From Evansella sp. LMS18 (GTDB lineage Bacteria; Bacillota; Bacilli; Bacillales; Salisediminibacteriaceae): a DNA stretch of 64,000 bases. A program made the translations under genes and the position numbers. The stretch is from positions 2,976,001 through 3,040,000 of the forward strand of contig NZ_CP093301.1 in the NCBI RefSeq assembly GCF_024362785.1. The letters are read 5' to 3'. The notes under the pieces are model-generated. The model was not told the DNA's origin and did not search any database. It saw only the letters and a program-made list of their open reading frames with translations. Below, one piece after another: positions 15,274-23,286 of the stretch (its first letter is position 1; each line of letters starts with the position of its first letter).

Positions 15274-16086
15274 ATGCCGAAAATATCGAGAATTACAGTC
15301 GCTAAAAAAAGAAAAGACCGCTTTCATATTTATTTATCAAAAGAGAATGGCAAAGATGAATATGGTTTTACAGTATCAGAGGACCTTTTCATAAAACATA
15401 GCCTGAACAAAGGAATGGATCTTACTGAAGCCGATATAAATAAAATTAAGGAAGAAGATGTTCTTGATAAGGCATTCCAGAAAACCTTAAATTTTCTATC
15501 CTATCGCATGAGATCTGAAAAGGAGATTTTACAATATTTGCGGGAGCAGGAAGTGGAGCAGGACGATGCGGAGCAGCTTATGGAACGGCTGCGGGATTTG
15601 AATTTCCTTGATGATTTAGCGTTTGCGGAAGCTTTCGTTAGGACGAAGAAAAATTCCCAGAAAAAAGGTCCCCTTCTTATTGAACAGGAACTTTACCAAA
15701 AAGGGATTTCCCAAAAGCATATTGATAAAGCAATGCTTCAGTATCCCCCTGAAGAACAGCTTGATAATGCCATAGCAGCAGCGGAAAAGAAACAGTCCAG
15801 CTACAATACGGAAGGCGCTCGTAAAAAGCAGCAAAAACTGATGCAATTTCTTATCCAGCGTGGTTTTACGAGTGAAACAGCTAAACAGGCGCTTGCTGAA
15901 AGCGATACAGACGCAACCGCCAATGAGGAATGGGAAGCTCTCCTGAAACAGGGTGCGAAAGCGGAAAAAAAATACAGTAAATACGAAGAAGGCTGGGAAA
16001 GAGATCAGAGGATTAAACAATTTCTTTACGGCAGGGGCTTTAGTATGGAGCTGATTGACAAATGGCTGCAGCAAAAAGAAGACTAG
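15274..16086 (+). CDS. recX: Recombination regulator RecX
   Basis: 270 residues, the long form typical of Bacilli. RecX binds RecA filaments and modulates strand exchange and the SOS response. It is built from three-helix repeats: LNFLSYRMRSEKEILQYLRE, LRDLNFLDDLAFAEAFVRTK with KKGPLLIEQELYQKGIS, then QKLMQFLIQRGFTSETAKQA and RIKQFLYGRGFSMELIDKWL. The R.RSE.E and FLDD.AFA motifs are diagnostic. The ATG has GAGGTG 8 nt upstream. It is the first gene of a recX-yfhH pair, divergent from yfhF. Confidence 0.93.
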   Translation: MPKISRITVAKKRKDRFHIYLSKENGKDEYGFTVSEDLFIKHSLNKGMDLTEADINKIKEEDVLDKAFQKTLNFLSYRMRSEKEILQYLREQEVEQDDAEQLMERLRDLNFLDDLAFAEAFVRTKKNSQKKGPLLIEQELYQKGISQKHIDKAMLQYPPEEQLDNAIAAAEKKQSSYNTEGARKKQQKLMQFLIQRGFTSETAKQALAESDTDATANEEWEALLKQGAKAEKKYSKYEEGWERDQRIKQFLYGRGFSMELIDKWLQQKED

Positions 16087-16194
16087 GGTGATGCAAGGTT
16101 TCTGCGGGCAGTCTGGTTTCTTTAAACTTTCCTGTAAATTATTTATAATAGTATTATAAGCTTTAGGTTTTAAGACCAGAAGGAGTTAAACAAC

Positions 16195-16509
16195 ATGGAC
16201 AAAAAATACAGCGAGATGACAGAAGAAGAACTAAGAAATGAAATAGCCGATTTAAAAGTGAAAGCACAGAAGGCCGAGCAGATGGGAATGGTAAACGAGT
16301 ATGCCGTCCACGAACGCAAAATGTCTATGGCCAAAGCATATATGATGGATCCTTCCGAATTTAAAGCAGGGGAAACATATGAGATTATTGATGGAGAAGG
16401 AGATAAATTCACGATCTCCTACAAAAAAGGAGTATTTGCCTGGGGCAGCAGAAATGATTCAGGCAAAGAAGAAGCGCTGCCTATTTCGTTACTGGGACAT
16501 AAACTATAG
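16195..16509 (+). CDS. yfhH: YfhH family protein (DUF1811)
   Basis: 104 residues. The first 55 form a charged helical region (YSEMTEEELRNEIADLKVKA ... HERKMSMAKAYMMDP). The rest is a small SH3-like beta barrel (FKAGETYEIIDGEGDKFTISYKKGVFAWG). This is the layout of YfhH/DUF1811. The structure is known in the family but the function is not. GAAGGAG lies 9 nt before the ATG. Location after recX is as in B. subtilis. Confidence 0.88.
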   Translation: MDKKYSEMTEEELRNEIADLKVKAQKAEQMGMVNEYAVHERKMSMAKAYMMDPSEFKAGETYEIIDGEGDKFTISYKKGVFAWGSRNDSGKEEALPISLLGHKL

Positions 16510-16643
16510 AACGGCAAGGGTGCCGCCGCCAGAGAGGGCTTCTCTTTCATCTGTGCAGGCAAATGCACATAGAAAGGCACATAATAATCCGGCGGCTGAA
16601 CAACAACAGCTGTTTCCTTGCCTTGCCCGCAGTGGCGGCAGGT

Positions 16644-16805
16644 TTATGACCGCTTGCGCGTTTGCACTTCAAGAACTCTGTTATGCAGCGACTGTTCCGT
16701 CTCACCGTTTACCTGGTGAAAGGCATGCTTAGGATTAGCCCGTGGAGACTGAAAAGGACTCATATATCCCTCTTTCCCTGATTGGGGGGTGTTCTGTCTG
16801 CTCAT
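16644..16805 (-). CDS. YpzG-like small protein
   Basis: 53 residues on the minus strand; AAGGAGG precedes the ATG by about 10 nt. The protein contains SPFQSPRANPKHAFHQVNGE and ends with RVLEVQTRKRS. The RANPKHA..QVNG.T...Q core and the terminal TRKRS resemble the YpzG family of short basic Bacillus proteins. It stands just downstream of sspK on the same strand, so both may be made in the forespore. Its function is unknown. Confidence 0.65.
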   Translation of the reverse strand: MSRQNTPQSGKEGYMSPFQSPRANPKHAFHQVNGETEQSLHNRVLEVQTRKRS

Positions 16806-16857
16806 TGTCAGAAAACCTCCTTAGCCTGATTTAGGTTCGGGGGTAACAAGGATTTTA

Positions 16858-17031
16858 CTACTGATCAGCCCGTTCGTCATGATTGTCTCTTTGTTCAGTG
16901 GAAGCCTGCATTCTTTCGGCTGGCCGGGTGTTGATTGTTCCATCGGCCCGCTTTGAGGCATAAGCTGGCTTTGCCCGCGGCTCACCATCAAGCGATATAC
17001 GGTGGGGAAATCCTTTAGCTTTATTCCGCAA
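16858..17031 (-). CDS. sspK: Small acid-soluble spore protein K
   Basis: 57 residues from a TTG at 17031 that is 8 nt after AAGGAGG; an in-frame ATG at 17073 would lack a ribosome site and add 14 residues foreign to the family. The start [12 protein letters not shown] and the middle [22 protein letters not shown] are the SspK signature. Minor SASPs accumulate in the forespore under sigma-G and are degraded at germination. The neighbour yfhJ is divergent, as expected for this block. The C-terminus is a little longer and more acidic than usual. Confidence 0.88.
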   Translation of the reverse strand: MRNKAKGFPHRISLDGEPRAKPAYASKRADGTINTRPAERMQASTEQRDNHDERADQ

Positions 17032-17123
17032 GTGACATACCTCCTTTTTCTGGGGCAGATTTAGTGTGTGCATAAAGGTGCAAATAATAAATTGTAATTA
17101 CTAACAAAAGGGAGGTGCAGGGG

Positions 17124-17390
17124 ATGAATGATTATTTTGAGCGGCTTACAACAAGGCTTTTAGAACAAAACAACCAGATGTCTTATTCCGAGGCGCGGAC
17201 CTGGGTGGAATTGCTCTGGGAAGACTTTGAAACCACGTATGCGAAAGCCGGCAGAAAATACAAAGGTAAAGAAATGACCGAGAAAATACTGATTCAGTGG
17301 ATTGACCAGTACGGACCAAGGCTTCACGAGCTGGTGAATGAAAACCCGAAATACCGGGAATGGTTTGAAAAAAAGAATTTTTATCATTGA
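17124..17390 (+). CDS. yfhJ: YfhJ, WVELL-domain protein
   Basis: 88 residues from the ATG after GGGAGGTGCAGGGG; the GTG at 17115 is inside the ribosome site. It has the eponymous motif in SYSEARTWVELLWEDFETTYAKAG, and then YKGKEMTEKILIQWIDQYGP. The protein is helical and soluble. The family is restricted to Bacillaceae and has no known biochemical role. It is divergent from sspK and followed by the first 52-bp repeat array. Confidence 0.9.
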   Translation: MNDYFERLTTRLLEQNNQMSYSEARTWVELLWEDFETTYAKAGRKYKGKEMTEKILIQWIDQYGPRLHELVNENPKYREWFEKKNFYH

Positions 17391-17469
17391 ACAAAGGTGT
17401 GAGCCGTTGAGGCCCATGCCTTTTTTTATAGTTTTTCATGCGGGTACAGGCTTTACAGGCATTGCAAGG

Positions 17470-17750
17470 GGCTCTCGCGTGCCCGCTCGGCCAGGTATGT
17501 GGGGCGAACGGGTATGCAAGACGGCCTCGCGTGCCCGCTTGGCCAGAAAAATGAAGCGAGCGGGTATGCAAGAAGGTCTCGCGTGCCCGCTCGCCCAGAA
17601 AAATGAAGCGAGCGGTAATGCAAGAGTGTCTCGCGTACCCGCTTGGGCAGAAAAACGAAGCGAGCGGGTATGCAAGAAGGTCTCGCGTGCCCACTCGGCC
17701 GAAAAAGTGAAGTAAGCGGGTATGCAAGGGTGTCTCGCGTGCCCGCTCGA
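17470..17750. repeat. 52-bp tandem hairpin array 1
   Basis: About five and a half copies with an exact 52-bp period: TCGCGT occurs at 17475, 17527, 17579, 17631, 17683 and 17735. Each junction contains AGCGGGTATGC, a 10-nt loop and GCGTGCCCGCT, which pair as an 11-bp stem allowing G-U. The spacer part is (C)CAGAAAAATGAAGCG. The array fills the gap between convergent yfhJ and yfhP. A related array lies at 49628-50207. Confidence 0.9.
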
Positions 17751-17771
17751 CGCACCTCCCCCATCAAACAT

Positions 17772-17802
17772 AAAAAAAGACCGGGCATTCAATCGCCCGG
17801 TC
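17772..17802 (-). terminator. Terminator of yfhP
   Basis: On the minus strand GACCGGGC/GCCCGGTC (17779-17802) is followed by seven T residues (17772-17778). Confidence 0.8.
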
Positions 17803-17834
17803 CCCCACTACATTTACCACATTAACTTCTCCAT

Positions 17835-18815
17835 TTAATCAAAAGCCACTTCCAGTTTTCGCTCCAGTGTCTCGTTATTATAGATCCAGCCAGTATACGA
17901 CGAAAGAGATTCAAGATCTTCATTCAGGCGAACAATCGCGATAAAAGGATAATGTCCTTTACTGCGATATCTTAAATCTGTAAACTTCACACTGTAACCA
18001 TGCGGCTCTTTAGTAACTTCCCAGCGATACGCTGGTGAGAAGGATAAGAAAGCACTTAAATTAGGGTCCTTTCTTGCCGCATTTATTATTTTGTGATCTG
18101 GAATTGGATCAAAGGAATAAGTTTCGAAATACTTTACCTGCATGTCTTTCACTTGTGCAACATGCATTTTTTCCCCAGTCCTCACCACTACATGCCACTG
18201 GTGCCAGCGGAACGTTGGCGAAATAAATATGTGAGTGGAATCAGGATGCCTGCTTTTCAGTTCATGATAGACTTTTCGCTGGGTTCGTACCCTCCAGACA
18301 TAGTAGCCTGCAAGGAATATATACATGAGCAGGAATGTCCAGCCAGGATCTGCACCAAAGCGCCAGATAATTATCCCGACTATGTGGGTCACAAAAATAA
18401 ATGGGTCAAAAATGTTGATTACGCCAAGTGCCATCCATTTTTTATGGAAGGGAGCCAGCGCCTTGGTCCCATATGCATTAAATATGTCTACAAACACGTG
18501 TATGAAAACAGCCAGAAATGTCCATAGCCAGAGATGGAGCAAATTAATCTCAGGCATCATTAATCCCAGACCAAGTGTTATGAGGGTCGGCCAGATAAAC
18601 CAGAAAGGCACGGAGTGTGTAACCCCTCTGTGGTTTCTGATATAGACGGCATTATTCTTCAGCTTCAACACCGTATCGAAATCCGGGGCCTGAGACCCGA
18701 TTATTGCTCCTACCATCACTGCCTGGGCCATTGCAGGGCTGCTTGTGACGACTGGATCTAATGTGGCTAATCCGCCTATGGCAATCCCCATAACTACATG
18801 GGTACCCGTATCCAT
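17835..18815 (-). CDS. yfhP: YfhP, membrane-bound YdjM/DUF457-type metal-dependent hydrolase
   Basis: 326 residues. N-terminal half: THVVMGIAIGG (His at residue 6), then GSQAPDFDTVLKLK and RNHRGVTHSVPFW. These carry the conserved H, D and HRG.THS residues of the YdjM/LexA-regulated DUF457 family, which are thought to bind a metal. Four to five membrane segments lie between residues 20 and 185. The C-terminal 130 residues are soluble. The family is annotated as putative metal-dependent hydrolases; the substrate is unknown. The position upstream of mutY matches B. subtilis, where YfhP represses genes of the yfhOQP region. Confidence 0.85.
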   Translation of the reverse strand: MDTGTHVVMGIAIGGLATLDPVVTSSPAMAQAVMVGAIIGSQAPDFDTVLKLKNNAVYIRNHRGVTHSVPFWFIWPTLITLGLGLMMPEINLLHLWLWTFLAVFIHVFVDIFNAYGTKALAPFHKKWMALGVINIFDPFIFVTHIVGIIIWRFGADPGWTFLLMYIFLAGYYVWRVRTQRKVYHELKSRHPDSTHIFISPTFRWHQWHVVVRTGEKMHVAQVKDMQVKYFETYSFDPIPDHKIINAARKDPNLSAFLSFSPAYRWEVTKEPHGYSVKFTDLRYRSKGHYPFIAIVRLNEDLESLSSYTGWIYNNETLERKLEVAFD

Positions 18816-19120
18816 TGCTTCCCCCTCCTTGATGATAGGATAGTGATTTCCTGATACAATACAATCTGTAATGATTTTCTTTAATGATATATTTTTTGCT
18901 TAAAGATTTCATTAGTTAAAACAACAACTCTGTTAACTTTTAGAGGATTTTTTATTTTTGCCGGCGAATCTGCCCCTAGAAATGCAGTAAACCTGTAAGC
19001 TTCCTGTGAAGCCGGAATACTGCCCTTATGAAATCATTTTCGCAAGCTCTATGTTAAAGGATTTAACCAGGTAATTCTATTATTACCCGATAACCGCTTT
19101 TTTCAAAAGGAGAATGTATC

Positions 19121-19429
19121 ATGACAAGAGCCGTACAGATTTTTTTGGAATATAAAGTCAAGGAAGACTCAATAAAAGAATATGAAAAAACGATGGAAGA
19201 TGTTTTGGCAGGTTTGGAGAAATTCGGGGCTTCCCAGGTGGACTGGTATGAAGCTGCTGACCAGGGCAGTCTGTACGTAGAAATGTTTAAGCTGCCAACA
19301 ATGTCCCATTACGATACGATAAAAAAGTACAGACAGGATAAAGACCATCCTCTCTTTGGAAAACTGGACCCCTTTATCGAAGGCGGGTGTAAAAAGGTCC
19401 ACTGCTGGGCTTTTATCCAGAAAACCTAA
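19121..19429 (+). CDS. Small protein with possible dimeric alpha/beta-barrel fold
   Basis: 102 residues; AAAAGGAG 9 nt before the ATG. It begins TRAVQIFLEYKVKEDSIKEYE and continues with a helix and strands including DWYEAADQGSLYVEMFKLP, ending VHCWAFIQK. A strand-helix-strand-strand-helix-strand pattern with a terminal HxWxF resembles the ABM/NIPSNAP dimeric ferredoxin-like fold, but that is a structural guess. It is 35 nt before mutY and may be cotranscribed with it. I do not recognise a named family. Confidence 0.6.
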   Translation: MTRAVQIFLEYKVKEDSIKEYEKTMEDVLAGLEKFGASQVDWYEAADQGSLYVEMFKLPTMSHYDTIKKYRQDKDHPLFGKLDPFIEGGCKKVHCWAFIQKT

Positions 19430-19464
19430 ATTATCAGCAATACTTGAAAATGAGGAGAAACCAT

Positions 19465-20568
19465 ATGAAAACAGAAATAGAAGAGCTGAAAGACTGGGAT
19501 GTTTCCGGTTTCGGGGATGACCTGCTTCAGTGGTACCAGGAAAACAAACGTGATCTGCCGTGGAGACGGGAGCGTGACCCATACAGAATATGGGTTTCTG
19601 AAATAATGCTTCAGCAGACGAAAGTAGATACTGTGATACCTTACTATGAAAACTTCATGGCTTTGTTTCCTACAGCGGAAGCACTTGCTGAAGCGGAAGA
19701 AGAAACGGTGCTGAAAGCCTGGGAAGGACTCGGGTATTACTCAAGGGCCCGGAATCTCCACCAGGCGGTAAAAGAAGTTAAAGAACTATACGGCGGCAAA
19801 GTGCCTGACACAAAAGAAGAAGTACATAAACTTAGAGGTGTCGGGCCTTATACGGCGGGAGCTATTCTCAGCATCGCATACAATAAGCCGGAACCAGCCG
19901 TAGATGGGAATGTCATGCGTGTATTATCAAGGCTGTTTTTAATTGGCGATGACATAACTAAAAGTTCAGCACGAAAGAAGTTCGAAGCTATTGCCGCTGC
20001 AGTAATATCTAAAGAAAACCCAGCGGATTTCAACCAGGCTTTAATGGAACTCGGTGCGATGATCTGCACACCAAGGTCGCCGGCATGTCTTTTATGCCCT
20101 GTGCAGCAGCATTGCCTTGCCCGGGAGGAAGGGGTGCAGGAACAGCTTCCTGTGAAAGCAAAGAAGCTTCCTCCAAAAATGAAAAAAATGAAAGCCGCAA
20201 TTATTGAAGATGAAGAAGGCAGGCTGCTTATTGAGAAAAGGCCTGAAAAAGGGCTTCTGGCTAATCTCTGGCAGTTTCCTAACATGGAACTCGAAGAAGG
20301 AAGTTCAGAAGACCCCGTTGCTGAGAGTCTGAGAAAAGCAGGGCTGCAGACGGAAACAGAACCAGCTTCCTGCTATGAAGTCAGGCATGTTTTTTCCCAT
20401 CTTATCTGGGAGATTGATGTTCACTTCGGGAAATCGATGGGGTTCAGCAACGAACAGAAATTTAATGAGAGCAGGCTCAAATTTGTTGCAAAAGAAGAGA
20501 TCAGGAAGTATCCTTTTCCTGTTTCCCATCAGAAAATAATTGACTATGCGTTGAAAGGGGAGTCATAA
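19465..20568 (+). CDS. mutY: A/G-specific adenine DNA glycosylase
   Basis: 367 residues from the ATG at 19465 preceded by GAGGAG; an upstream TTG is unlikely. MutY removes adenine mispaired with 8-oxoguanine. It has catalytic Glu in SEIMLQQTKVDTV, the helix-hairpin-helix LRGVGPYTAGAILS with Asp in VDGNVMRVLSR, and a complete [4Fe-4S] loop CTPRSPACLLCPVQQHC (C-x6-C-x2-C-x5-C). The C-terminal NUDIX-like domain (about residues 225-360) recognises 8-oxoG. The gene is 1 nt from the following SDR gene, so they form an operon. Confidence 0.95.
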   Translation: MKTEIEELKDWDVSGFGDDLLQWYQENKRDLPWRRERDPYRIWVSEIMLQQTKVDTVIPYYENFMALFPTAEALAEAEEETVLKAWEGLGYYSRARNLHQAVKEVKELYGGKVPDTKEEVHKLRGVGPYTAGAILSIAYNKPEPAVDGNVMRVLSRLFLIGDDITKSSARKKFEAIAAAVISKENPADFNQALMELGAMICTPRSPACLLCPVQQHCLAREEGVQEQLPVKAKKLPPKMKKMKAAIIEDEEGRLLIEKRPEKGLLANLWQFPNMELEEGSSEDPVAESLRKAGLQTETEPASCYEVRHVFSHLIWEIDVHFGKSMGFSNEQKFNESRLKFVAKEEIRKYPFPVSHQKIIDYALKGES

Positions 20569-20569
20569 G

Positions 20570-21328
20570 ATGGATTTGAACTTATCAGGTAAAAACGTTC
20601 TTGTAACCGGTGGCTCAAAAGGTATCGGCAAAGGGATTGCAAAAGCATTTTTAGACGAAGGAGCGAATGTCGGTATAGTTGCGAGAGGACTGGAAGGATT
20701 GAAGTCAGCAAAGGAAGAGATGCCTGAAGCTGAAATTATCCAGGCGGATCTCACCGATAAACAGGAGAGGGAAAAAGCATTTAAAGAGTTCTCGAACAAA
20801 GTGGGAGACATCGATATACTTATAAACAATGTTGGCGGAAGCAATGGGAGCAGCACAATGGAAACACCGCTGGAAGATTTCGAAGCTGCCATGTCCCTTA
20901 ACTATTTCTCTGCTGTGCATTTCAGCCAGCTTGCTGTTCCTGTCATGAAAAATAAAGAAGCGGGTTCTATCGTTAATATTTCTTCTGTTTTTGGCAGGGA
21001 GTCCGGAGGTAAGCCAACGTACAACAGTGCTAAAGCTGCGATGATCAGTTTTACGAAGTCCCTAGCTGACGAAGTGATCAAAGACGGGATCCGTGTTAAC
21101 GGAGTAGCACCAGGGTCTATTCTCCACCCGAGCGGAAACTGGCAAAAACGCCTGGATGAAAACACGGAAAAAATTAATAAATTTGTTGAAGAACAAATTC
21201 CTGCAGGCCGGTTTGGAACGGTGGAAGAAGTGGCGAATGCAGCTGTTTTCCTCGCTTCTGAAAAGGCAAGCTGGGTTGTGGGAGCTACTTTGAATGTTGA
21301 TGGCGGGCAGTCAAAGTCAAATTTTTAG
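20570..21328 (+). CDS. Short-chain dehydrogenase/reductase
   Basis: 252 residues, classical SDR. NAD(P) binding is by TGGSKGIGKGIA (residues 14-25) and NNVGG (near 85). The catalytic Ser lies in NISSVFGRESGG and YxxxK in TYNSAKAAM. The C-terminus has WVVGATLNVDGGQSKSNF. The substrate is not predictable; the sequence resembles 3-oxoacyl-ACP reductase-like and glucose dehydrogenase-like SDRs. It starts one base after the mutY stop and ends at a strong terminator. In B. subtilis mutY is followed by other genes, so this partner is lineage-specific. Confidence 0.88.
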   Translation: MDLNLSGKNVLVTGGSKGIGKGIAKAFLDEGANVGIVARGLEGLKSAKEEMPEAEIIQADLTDKQEREKAFKEFSNKVGDIDILINNVGGSNGSSTMETPLEDFEAAMSLNYFSAVHFSQLAVPVMKNKEAGSIVNISSVFGRESGGKPTYNSAKAAMISFTKSLADEVIKDGIRVNGVAPGSILHPSGNWQKRLDENTEKINKFVEEQIPAGRFGTVEEVANAAVFLASEKASWVVGATLNVDGGQSKSNF

Positions 21329-21399
21329 CAGTATTTACGAAGTGCCGGATCGATCTGGTGACTTCAGGAAAATTTAAAGTTTAACACTTTTATGACAGG

Positions 21400-21435
21400 A
21401 AAGCTTGAGGTCTCCAAAGAACCTCAAGCTTTTTT
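21400..21435 (+). terminator. Terminator of the mutY-SDR operon
   Basis: AAAGCTTGAGGT (21400-21411) and ACCTCAAGCTTT (21421-21432) followed by T residues. Confidence 0.8.
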
Positions 21436-21543
21436 AATATGAAAAAACCAACTAGTATGAGTATCTGTGAAACCTATGACTTAGAATCATGAAGGAAAAG
21501 TGACTGACTTTGAATGATATTAAATGTTTTTGATTGAAAGTGA

Positions 21544-21572
21544 TTGATTTTTGAAAGCGGTTTAATTATAAT
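21544..21572 (+). promoter_or_regulatory. Promoter and possible operators of the fruRKA operon
   Basis: TTGATT (21544-21549), 17 nt, TATAAT (21567-21572). The spacer holds TGAAAGCGGTTTAA (21552-21565), which matches a CcpA cre at most but not all positions. Upstream, TGACTTTGAATGAT, TTGATTGAAAGTGAT and TGATTTTTGAAAG form a set of similar direct repeats that may bind FruR. Confidence 0.6.
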
Positions 21573-21603
21573 GAGCCTATAAACAAAATGAGGGGTAATA
21601 GTT

Positions 21604-22362
21604 ATGCTTACTTTTGAAAGGCAGGAACTTATTTTATCCTTGCTCAAAGAAAACCAGATTGTAAAAATACAGCAGCTTGTTGAGGAAACAGGAGCCTCCG
21701 AATCCACTATCAGAAGGGATCTTACTGAATTGGAGAGCCAAAAGCGCTTAAAGCGTGTGCATGGCGGGGCATCGCTAATAACAAAAAAGCTTGAGGAACC
21801 ATCCCTGCTGGAGAAACAATCTAAATACAGCGCAGAAAAGTCCGCTATTGGCAAATACGCTGCTTCCTTAGTTAAGGATGGTGATTCCGTATTTATTGAT
21901 GCTGGAACTACTACAAAGACAATGGCTGAATACCTTCGCGGAAAAGATATTGTGGTAGTTACAAACGGTCTGAATATTATTACGGATTTGCTCGATAACG
22001 GAATAAAAACTTACCTTCTCGGAGGGTACGTTAAAGCAGGAACTCATGCATTAATCGGGAGGGGAGCTGTTGAAAGCCTTAATTCCTATCAGTTTGACAA
22101 AGCATTCATTGGAGCAAACGGCGCGGATACCGACAGCGGATTCACAACCCCTGATCCCGAAGAAGCTCTGATTAAAAGTACAGCGATTGACAAAGCTAAT
22201 AATGCCTATGTGCTGGCAGATCATTCGAAATTCGGGGATGTCTCTTTTTCTAAGATTAAGAATTTAAATGAGGCTGAAATTATTACCTCAGAGAAGCTGG
22301 ATAAAGAGCTTCAGGACAAATACAGAAAATACACTGAACTTAAGGTGGTGCACATCAATTGA
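21604..22362 (+). CDS. fruR: DeoR-family fructose operon repressor FruR
   Basis: 252 residues. The N-terminal DeoR helix-turn-helix is clear (ASESTIRRDLTELESQKRLKRVHGGA, about residues 30-58). The C-terminal DeoRC sugar-phosphate sensor has FIDAGTTTKTMAEYL, VTNGLNI, LLGGYVKAGTHALIG and ADHSKFG motifs. It should repress the operon until fructose 1-phosphate accumulates. It is the first gene of fruR-fruK-fruA, overlapping fruK by 4 nt, the standard Firmicute arrangement. GAGGGG precedes the ATG. Confidence 0.92.
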   Translation: MLTFERQELILSLLKENQIVKIQQLVEETGASESTIRRDLTELESQKRLKRVHGGASLITKKLEEPSLLEKQSKYSAEKSAIGKYAASLVKDGDSVFIDAGTTTKTMAEYLRGKDIVVVTNGLNIITDLLDNGIKTYLLGGYVKAGTHALIGRGAVESLNSYQFDKAFIGANGADTDSGFTTPDPEEALIKSTAIDKANNAYVLADHSKFGDVSFSKIKNLNEAEIITSEKLDKELQDKYRKYTELKVVHIN

Positions 22363-23270
22363 TCTACACCGTGACGTTAAATCCATCTGTTGATTATATT
22401 GTTTCAGTCAATGACTTTAAGCTTGGAGAAATAAACCGGACAATAAAACAATTTAAAAATCCAGGCGGTAAAGGGATTAATATATCCAGGGTGCTGAACA
22501 ATCTTGCGCAAGAAAGTACAGCGCTCGGTTTTGTCGGCGGATTTACAGGAGAATTTATTCAGGATTCGCTCGAGAAAGAAAATGTTTTTACCGATTTTAT
22601 TAAGGTGAACGGGGATTCGAGAATTAATGTAAAGCTAAAATCCAATGAGGAGACTGAAATAAACGGCCAGTCTCCCGAGATTACCGCTGAGGATATAGAG
22701 CAGCTGAAACAGAAGCTCCAGGCATTAAAGGAGGATGATTACCTCGTTTTTGCCGGCAGCGTCCCGGCAGGGCTTTCTCCGGATATTTACAATGAATTAC
22801 TGGAGGAGCTCAGCTCTAAAGATGTAAAAGTCATTATTGATACGAGTGGGAAGGCTCTTAAAGAAAGCCTTCATTCAGCCCCTTTTCTCATAAAACCAAA
22901 CCATCATGAACTGGGGGAGCTGTTTGAGGACCACGAAATAACTTTAGAAAAGGCTGTGACTTACGGCAGAAAAATAGTTGAAGCTGGTGTACAGAACGTC
23001 ATAGTCTCTATGGCTGGGGAAGGTGCCTTATTTATTAATAAGGATCTGGCATTGTTCGGAAATGTTCCGGAAGGGCAAGTGAAAAACTCAGTTGGAGCAG
23101 GAGATTCAGTGGTTGCAGGGTTCATTGCTTCCTATGCTGCCAATAGTAATTATGAAGAAGCTTTCAGATACAGTATCGCAGCCGGCAGTGCCACAGCTTT
23201 TTCTGATGGTTTTTGTGACCAGGAAAGCATCCAGAGACTAATTAACGAAATTAACATAACGACTCTTTAA
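22359..23270 (+). CDS. fruK: 1-phosphofructokinase
   Basis: 303 residues starting at a TTG that overlaps the fruR stop, with AAGGTGG upstream. PfkB family: MIYTVTLNPSVDY at the N-terminus, FKNPGGKGINISRVL near residue 35, and the ATP/anion-hole motif VGAGDSVVAGFIA near 246 with the catalytic Asp. It phosphorylates the fructose 1-phosphate made by FruA to fructose 1,6-bisphosphate. Its position between the regulator and the PTS gene makes the substrate secure compared with other PfkB kinases. Confidence 0.94.
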   Translation: MIYTVTLNPSVDYIVSVNDFKLGEINRTIKQFKNPGGKGINISRVLNNLAQESTALGFVGGFTGEFIQDSLEKENVFTDFIKVNGDSRINVKLKSNEETEINGQSPEITAEDIEQLKQKLQALKEDDYLVFAGSVPAGLSPDIYNELLEELSSKDVKVIIDTSGKALKESLHSAPFLIKPNHHELGELFEDHEITLEKAVTYGRKIVEAGVQNVIVSMAGEGALFINKDLALFGNVPEGQVKNSVGAGDSVVAGFIASYAANSNYEEAFRYSIAAGSATAFSDGFCDQESIQRLINEINITTL

Positions 23271-23286
23271 GGGGAAGGGGATTAAT

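Noticed and set aside
16517-16643. In-frame open extension after the YpzG-like stop with a CRHCG motif
   Set aside because: No start codon or ribosome site, and the frame runs on into antisense yfhH; read-through is unsupported.
16379-16732. 117-residue plus-strand frame overlapping yfhH
   Set aside because: Out of frame with yfhH, overlaps the YpzG-like gene on the other strand, no initiation signal.
17146-17825. Open frames across array 1, on both strands
   Set aside because: Same reason as array 2: stop-free satellite units, no initiation signals, overlap with yfhJ.
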